Positions 59,597-64,000 of a DNA stretch of 64,000 nucleotides are shown piece by piece. Position 1 is the first letter of the stretch. The number at the start of each line of letters is the position of its first letter. The notes beneath the pieces are model-generated. The model worked only from the letters and a program-made list of their open reading frames with translations. It was not told where the DNA came from and made no database searches. Source of the stretch: Niveibacterium microcysteis (lineage in GTDB: Bacteria > Pseudomonadota > Gammaproteobacteria > Burkholderiales > Rhodocyclaceae); NCBI RefSeq assembly GCF_017161445.1, contig NZ_CP071060.1, positions 62,001 through 126,000 on the forward strand. The letters run 5' to 3'. A program made the position numbers and the translations under genes.

Positions 59597-62500
59597 GATG
59601 TGGCCTCTTCGTTCGATTCGTTGGTCCTGGGCGGCAGCGGCGCGAAGTAGCCGACCACCAGCAAGAGCACGCCCACCGCGATGAAGGACACGATGCGCGC
59701 GAGCCCGCCAGTGTTCGAGAGTTCGATCAGGAACAGTTTGGCGACGACCACGCCGATCAGCACCGCGCCGATCAGCCAGCGCAGCCGATCCTTCGAGCGG
59801 TGGCCGCTCACCATCAGCGCCAGCGCGGCGATGCTCCACGCAATCGAGAGGCTTGCCTGCAGCGTCATGGATGCGAACAGCGCGTGCGATTCGAAGGGTA
59901 CGCCGGCCCAGTGATGCACGACGCGGGCCACGCCGCAGGTGTAGACGAGGAAGGCGACCGCGCCGAAGCTCGGGCGCAGCAATTGCTGCGCGTCGTACGC
60001 CAGATCGACACGCGTGAGCCAGCGCCACACCGCGAGCAGCACGATGCCGCAGGCGATCTCCAGCGGGTTGGCAATGGGGATGTACGGCAGCGGTGCTGCA
60101 GCGCCTGTCGAGTGCAGGTTTGCCGCCATCACCCACAGCATCATCAACAGCGCCACCGGCGTGGCGACCAGGGTGCGGTAGGTGGATGCGTGCGCGCCGA
60201 AGGGCCAGCGCTGCGGCCACTGCTCGCGCGCAGTGAAGATCAGGTAGGCGGCGGGCACCAGCGCCCAGCCGAGCCAGCGCCATGCAGACCGTTCGTCGCC
60301 CAGTTCGGCGAACAGTACGCGCGCTTCGAGTGCCAGCACCGTCAACAGCAGCCATGCACCGAGCGCGTGAGCGAGTTTGATGCCGATCGCCGGCCACGGC
60401 GCTTCATCGCCCTCCCCGAGCAGGCGCAGTGCGAGCAGGTGCGCGACCAGCATCGCAAGCCAGCCCGCGCCCGCGAGTCGGGCGAAGGGCGCATAGCCGG
60501 CGTGATAGTCGGCCGCGAGTGCGAAACAACCGAGCGGCGTCAGCGCCAGGCACAGGTTAGCCAGCGTGGCCCAGGCCCAGCGGCGTGCCGCCAGCGTCCA
60601 CAGCATCGCGGTGGCAGCGATCAGGCCCAGCGTTGCGGCGTGCTGCTGCGCCGGTACGACGAAGCGTTCGATCTCGGCGAGCCAGGCATAGCCCCACCAC
60701 AGCGCGCCCCACAGCAGGCCGAGCAGCGAGAGCTTCGGTGCGATGTCGGCAAACTGCTCGTCGCCGCGCTGCTGCAGGCGCCATGCGGCGACCCATGCCG
60801 CGAGCGCGATCACCAGCGGCACCAGGAAGCCGGCATGGCGCAGCGGTGAGAGATCCGGGTCGGCATGCAGCGCGACGTGCGGCCACACCTGCATCAGGAA
60901 GGCCGCCGCGGCCGCCACCTGCAGTGCAATGCCGAACCACATCGCCACCGCCTGCCGCAGCGAAATCGCGAGCCACAGGATCAGCACGCCGCTGAGCGCC
61001 CACACGCCGCTCGCCACCCGCCAGGGCAGCACGAAGAGCACCGCCAAGTTGATCAGCGCGAGGCCGAAGACGAGGAAGAGCCCGACCCCGACCGACAGCC
61101 CCGGCAGCGCATCGGCATGGCGGGTCGCGAGGATCGTGCTGGCGAGCACCGTGAGGCCGATCAGCCCGCATACCACCAGGCCCGACAGGCCAGCCGCGAA
61201 GACTTGCCCGCCATCCGCCGCCGCGCCGTGGTTGTTGGCGAAGAACACGATGCCGGCAGCCACCTGCACCAGCATGCCGGTGAGCAGCGCGGCGCGGTCC
61301 GCAAAGCGCAGTGCCGCCCACACCGTGGCGACGCCGGCGATCGCCCAGGCCACCGCGGTGGTGGTGCTGCCGGCGAGCATCGGCGCCAGCAGGTAGGCGA
61401 AGACGAGGCCCAGCACCGCGAAGAGCGGTTGGAGGGCGGCGTCGGCGGGCGGGTTGTCGTTCGCAGCTGCGATGCGGGCGACGCGCCAGTTCGACAGCAG
61501 CGCGCCGGCCAGCATCAGCGTGCCGAGCCAGGAACCGGCCAGCAGCGGGCCGGGGTCGGCAGTGCCGCTGCCCAGTGTGCGCAGGAAGAACAGCGTGGCA
61601 CCGGCCTGCAGCAGCAGCGCGAAGGCGCGCGCAAGCGTGCGCTGCTGGCGATGGCCGAGCCAGTAGATGCCGGCACCCTCCACCGCCCACGCGGCGGCGG
61701 TCCATTGGTCGTCGAGCGCGAGCGGGATCGCCAGCGACGCGAAGATCACGCCGAGCGCGAGGAAGACTTCCACCAGCAACAGGTTGCGGACTCGATCGCG
61801 GCCGAGCAGCGCGCGTGCCAGGATCAGGTAGAAGGCGCCCAGCGCGAAGGCGCTGAACGCCATGCCGTATTCGATGTGGCGGATGATCGCCACCTGCAGG
61901 CCAAAGCCCACCAGCGGCACGCCGAACAGCAGGGTGCCGTCGATCGCGTTGGCATGCGCGAGGGCGCCACGCAGCAGTTCGCCGTGGTCAGCATCGCGGA
62001 TCGGCGATGTCCACTCGGCCATGCGGCGGCTTGCGAACAGCAGTGCGATCGTCACGTACATCAGGAAGAAGGCGACGAGGAAGGGTTCGGTGCTGGCGAA
62101 GAGCTCCGGCTGGTAGCTGCGCAGCCCCCATGCGGTGCCGATCAGGAAGGTGCCGGCAAAACCCACCAGATTGAGTACCCGCCAGGCCTTGAACCAGGCA
62201 ATGCCCAGCACGCCGGCGTTGAGCAGCAGGAAGTAGGAGAACAGCGCCACATGGCTGCCGCCGCCGGTGGAAGCGAGGATCGGTGCCGCAAAGCCGCCCA
62301 GCGTGCCGGCGATTGCCAGCGAGGGCGCGTTCTGCTTTACCGCGAGCAGGCCAGCGAGCGCCGCGACCGCCACCATCAGCACGAAGCCAAACTGCAGGGG
62401 GATCAGCGGATGCAGCCGCATCGCCGCGAAAGTGGTGAGGTACATCACCGCCACCGCCGCACCCTGCAACAGCAAGCCGTAGGGCCCGTTGCGTTCGCGC

Positions 62501-63306
62501 AGCCGCCAGCCGACCACCAGCAGGCCGAGCGCGGTGGCCGCAACGCCAGCGTAGCGGAACTCGATCGGCAGCGTGGTGCGTTCGGCCGCGTAGCGCAGCA
62601 GGAAGGCCAGCCCGAGGAACAGCAGCACGATGCCCATGCGCACCAGCGTGTTGCCGCCGAAGAGCCAGGCGCGCGCGGCGTCGAAGGCGCGTTCGATCAG
62701 GTTGGGGCCGGCTGGTTCCGGGGGCGGTTCGTCGATCGCCTCGGCCGGCACGCTGACCGGCGCGGAATCGGGCGAAATCGGGTCGGTCGGGGCGTCGTCC
62801 GTGCGCACTTGAGCCACTGCAGCCTCAAGTGGTGCCTCGTCCTTGCTTACCGCCGTTGCGCTGGTCTGCGCTGTCGCGATCGGCTCAAGTGACGCTGGCG
62901 TGATTGGCGCCGGCGTTGGCGACAGGTCGAGCGTGAGCTCGGGTTCGCTGGCCGGCGTGGGTTCGACGCTCGGCGATGGCACCGCCACGACGTCAGGCGC
63001 TTCGGTCGCGCGCTCTGCCTCTGGGCTCGCCGCAGCGGTGGCCCCGGAGCCCGATTCCAGTGCAACGAAACGCTGATGGATCGCCAGCGTGACGCGGTCG
63101 AAATGTTCGCGTAGTGCGGCGAGCGCGTTCTCGCTGGCTTCCAACCGTTCAGCGACGTCCTGATACTGCTGCGTCAGCCATACCACCCGCCCAAGCAGAA
63201 AGCCGAGCAAGGCGCCCAGCATCGCACCCAGCCAGCCGCTCAGGTCATTGGCGAGCGCGGTCGTGAGGCCCACCACGAGGCCGATCAACAGCAACAGAAG
63301 ACTCAC
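59593..63306 (-). CDS. DUF2339 giant multi-pass membrane protein
   Basis: 1237 residues from a GTG at 63306 (GGAG 8 bases upstream), which opens at the first membrane helix. Seen: one N-terminal hydrophobic pair (about 2-45), a coiled-coil/Pro- and Ala-rich cytosolic stretch (about 55-240), then about 28 membrane helices to the end, with the DUF2339 patterns LLYFLAFLLRYAAE-like text (FLGLAFLLRYAAERTTLPIE), GGFAAPILASTGGGSHVALF and GAGIYWLGHRQQ. Ends ATGA with the DUF3999 gene, so the two are coupled. Function unknown; possible envelope stress or transport role is inference. Divergent from the UrtA-like gene. Confidence 0.88.
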   Translation of the reverse strand: MSLLLLLIGLVVGLTTALANDLSGWLGAMLGALLGFLLGRVVWLTQQYQDVAERLEASENALAALREHFDRVTLAIHQRFVALESGSGATAAASPEAERATEAPDVVAVPSPSVEPTPASEPELTLDLSPTPAPITPASLEPIATAQTSATAVSKDEAPLEAAVAQVRTDDAPTDPISPDSAPVSVPAEAIDEPPPEPAGPNLIERAFDAARAWLFGGNTLVRMGIVLLFLGLAFLLRYAAERTTLPIEFRYAGVAATALGLLVVGWRLRERNGPYGLLLQGAAVAVMYLTTFAAMRLHPLIPLQFGFVLMVAVAALAGLLAVKQNAPSLAIAGTLGGFAAPILASTGGGSHVALFSYFLLLNAGVLGIAWFKAWRVLNLVGFAGTFLIGTAWGLRSYQPELFASTEPFLVAFFLMYVTIALLFASRRMAEWTSPIRDADHGELLRGALAHANAIDGTLLFGVPLVGFGLQVAIIRHIEYGMAFSAFALGAFYLILARALLGRDRVRNLLLVEVFLALGVIFASLAIPLALDDQWTAAAWAVEGAGIYWLGHRQQRTLARAFALLLQAGATLFFLRTLGSGTADPGPLLAGSWLGTLMLAGALLSNWRVARIAAANDNPPADAALQPLFAVLGLVFAYLLAPMLAGSTTTAVAWAIAGVATVWAALRFADRAALLTGMLVQVAAGIVFFANNHGAAADGGQVFAAGLSGLVVCGLIGLTVLASTILATRHADALPGLSVGVGLFLVFGLALINLAVLFVLPWRVASGVWALSGVLILWLAISLRQAVAMWFGIALQVAAAAAFLMQVWPHVALHADPDLSPLRHAGFLVPLVIALAAWVAAWRLQQRGDEQFADIAPKLSLLGLLWGALWWGYAWLAEIERFVVPAQQHAATLGLIAATAMLWTLAARRWAWATLANLCLALTPLGCFALAADYHAGYAPFARLAGAGWLAMLVAHLLALRLLGEGDEAPWPAIGIKLAHALGAWLLLTVLALEARVLFAELGDERSAWRWLGWALVPAAYLIFTAREQWPQRWPFGAHASTYRTLVATPVALLMMLWVMAANLHSTGAAAPLPYIPIANPLEIACGIVLLAVWRWLTRVDLAYDAQQLLRPSFGAVAFLVYTCGVARVVHHWAGVPFESHALFASMTLQASLSIAWSIAALALMVSGHRSKDRLRWLIGAVLIGVVVAKLFLIELSNTGGLARIVSFIAVGVLLLVVGYFAPLPPRTNESNEEATS

Positions 63307-63490
63307 AGCATCCACTCCGTTTCCGGGCGACGCGGCCGATACGCCGCACGGCGGGCAGTCTCCCACAGCGCCGTGCTGCACAGCGTGAGCGAAAACGCGG
63401 TCGGGTGCAGATCGTTGCCACTGCGGTCGGTTCAAGGCGCGCCCGCCACGGCCGTAATTGAAGGAAGCGACCAGCCGGAACGTGCCTTCC

Positions 63491-64000
63491 ATGCCCAGGC
63501 GATACGCCTTACTCGTCCTCCTGCCGATATGCATTGTGGGCACCGTGCTGTTCATCCGGCACCGGCCAGCGCCCGCCCCGATCCGTATCGGTGTCGTGCA
63601 TTCGCTGAGCGGCACGATGTCGGCGAGCGAGCGGCCGCTGGTCGATGCGGTGCAGATGGCGGTGGCCGAACTCAACGCCGATGGCGGCGTGCTGGGGCGG
63701 CCGGTCGAAGTGGAACTGGCGGACAGCCGTTCCGATGCAGACCAGGCCGCGCGCGAGGCCGAGCGCCTGATCTCCGAGAAACATGTCAGCGCACTGTTCG
63801 CGTGCTGGACCTCGGCCTGCCGCGCCGCGGTACGCCCGGTGGTCGAGCGCCATCGTCATCTGATGGTGTACCCGGTGCAGTACGAGGGCATGGAGCAGTC
63901 GCCCAACATCCTCTACACCGGCCTGGCGCCGAATCAGCAGATCGTGCCCGGCACCCACTGGATGCTGGAGCGATACGGCAAACGCGTGTTCCTCGTTGGC
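63491..64000 (+). CDS. UrtA/AmiC-like substrate-binding protein, partial (3' end beyond the right edge)
   Basis: 170 codons in the window from the ATG at 63491. Seen: one N-terminal hydrophobic segment (about residues 5-22) without a clear cleavage site, then IRIGVVHSLSGTMSASERPL and VDAVQMAVAELNADGGVLGR, the signature opening of periplasmic urea/short-amide binding proteins (UrtA, AmiC), and FACWTSACRAAVRPVVERHR. The anchor-like N terminus suggests either a membrane-tethered receptor or a sensor kinase with this input domain; the rest is outside the window. Ligand unknown. Confidence 0.85.
   Translation, partial: MPRRYALLVLLPICIVGTVLFIRHRPAPAPIRIGVVHSLSGTMSASERPLVDAVQMAVAELNADGGVLGRPVEVELADSRSDADQAAREAERLISEKHVSALFACWTSACRAAVRPVVERHRHLMVYPVQYEGMEQSPNILYTGLAPNQQIVPGTHWMLERYGKRVFLVG

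Noticed and set aside
60865..62892. 675-codon plus frame opposite DUF2339
   Set aside because: Gln/His/Arg-rich shadow of the hydrophobic membrane protein on minus.

Overview
The window is compact, GC-rich chromosomal DNA (about two thirds G+C by eye) with roughly 90% coding density. Gene content points to a free-living betaproteobacterium, most likely of the Rhodocyclales (Azoarcus/Zoogloea/Niveibacterium-like). The grounds are the DUF971-ubiE-Tim44-ubiJ order, the M23 peptidase-bactofilin pair, OxyR of the betaproteobacterial type, a c4-like dihaem cytochrome, and several DUF families common there (DUF1615, DUF3999, DUF1996, DUF342). The order-level placement is inference. I see no tRNA or rRNA gene, CRISPR array, insertion sequence, integrase or phage block.

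Layout. 1-4.7 kb: a truncated membrane-stress gene (cti, minus) beside a ubiquinone-biosynthesis run (DUF971, ubiE, Tim44-like, ubiJ) closed by an intrinsic terminator. 4.9-6.8 kb: a cell-shape module (M23 endopeptidase, membrane coiled-coil protein, bactofilin). 6.8-9.3 kb: a secreted S9 peptidase facing dps. 9.5-16.6 kb: a three-gene signalling operon made of a response regulator with an unassigned output, an HD-GYP c-di-GMP phosphodiesterase and a 1605-residue hybrid kinase. 16.6-23.1 kb: oxyR, a DegP-type protease, an amidase, a DUF922 protein and an acetyl-CoA hydrolase/transferase. 23.3-29.7 kb: an MscS-type channel, DUF4105, a MaoC hydratase, a diguanylate cyclase and cytochrome b561. 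29.9-36.7 kb: acpH, a small secreted PUD/CBM41-like protein, DUF1615, S4 and DUF3301 proteins, isoaspartyl peptidase, VanZ-like and EamA proteins, and a degenerate GGDEF protein. 36.8-45.0 kb: speD, FtrA-like regulator/rhodanese/DUF1272, DUF1996, an esterase, a dihaem cytochrome c, and the HxlR-qorB pair with a clear operator palindrome. 45.1-50.6 kb: a DEAD-box helicase with a repetitive tail, an FRG-domain protein and an OPT transporter. 51-53.8 kb: a wax-ester synthase/DGAT operon. 53.8-64 kb: an acyltransferase, an SGNH hydrolase, DUF342 (FapA) and DUF2339-DUF3999 genes, and the start of a UrtA-like binding protein.

Together the genes describe an aerobic, respiring cell with strong envelope maintenance, two-component/c-di-GMP signalling, oxidative-stress defence and neutral-lipid storage. 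The parts most worth following are: the three-gene phosphorelay with its degenerate internal receiver; the inactive GGDEF protein divergent from a lone speD; the stand-alone FRG-domain gene; the WS/DGAT-hydrolase-STAS-like operon; the two-tier stem-loop ahead of the OPT gene; and the perfect operator between the HxlR regulator and qorB. I did not find a clearly new multi-gene system, and I rank these as moderate leads.
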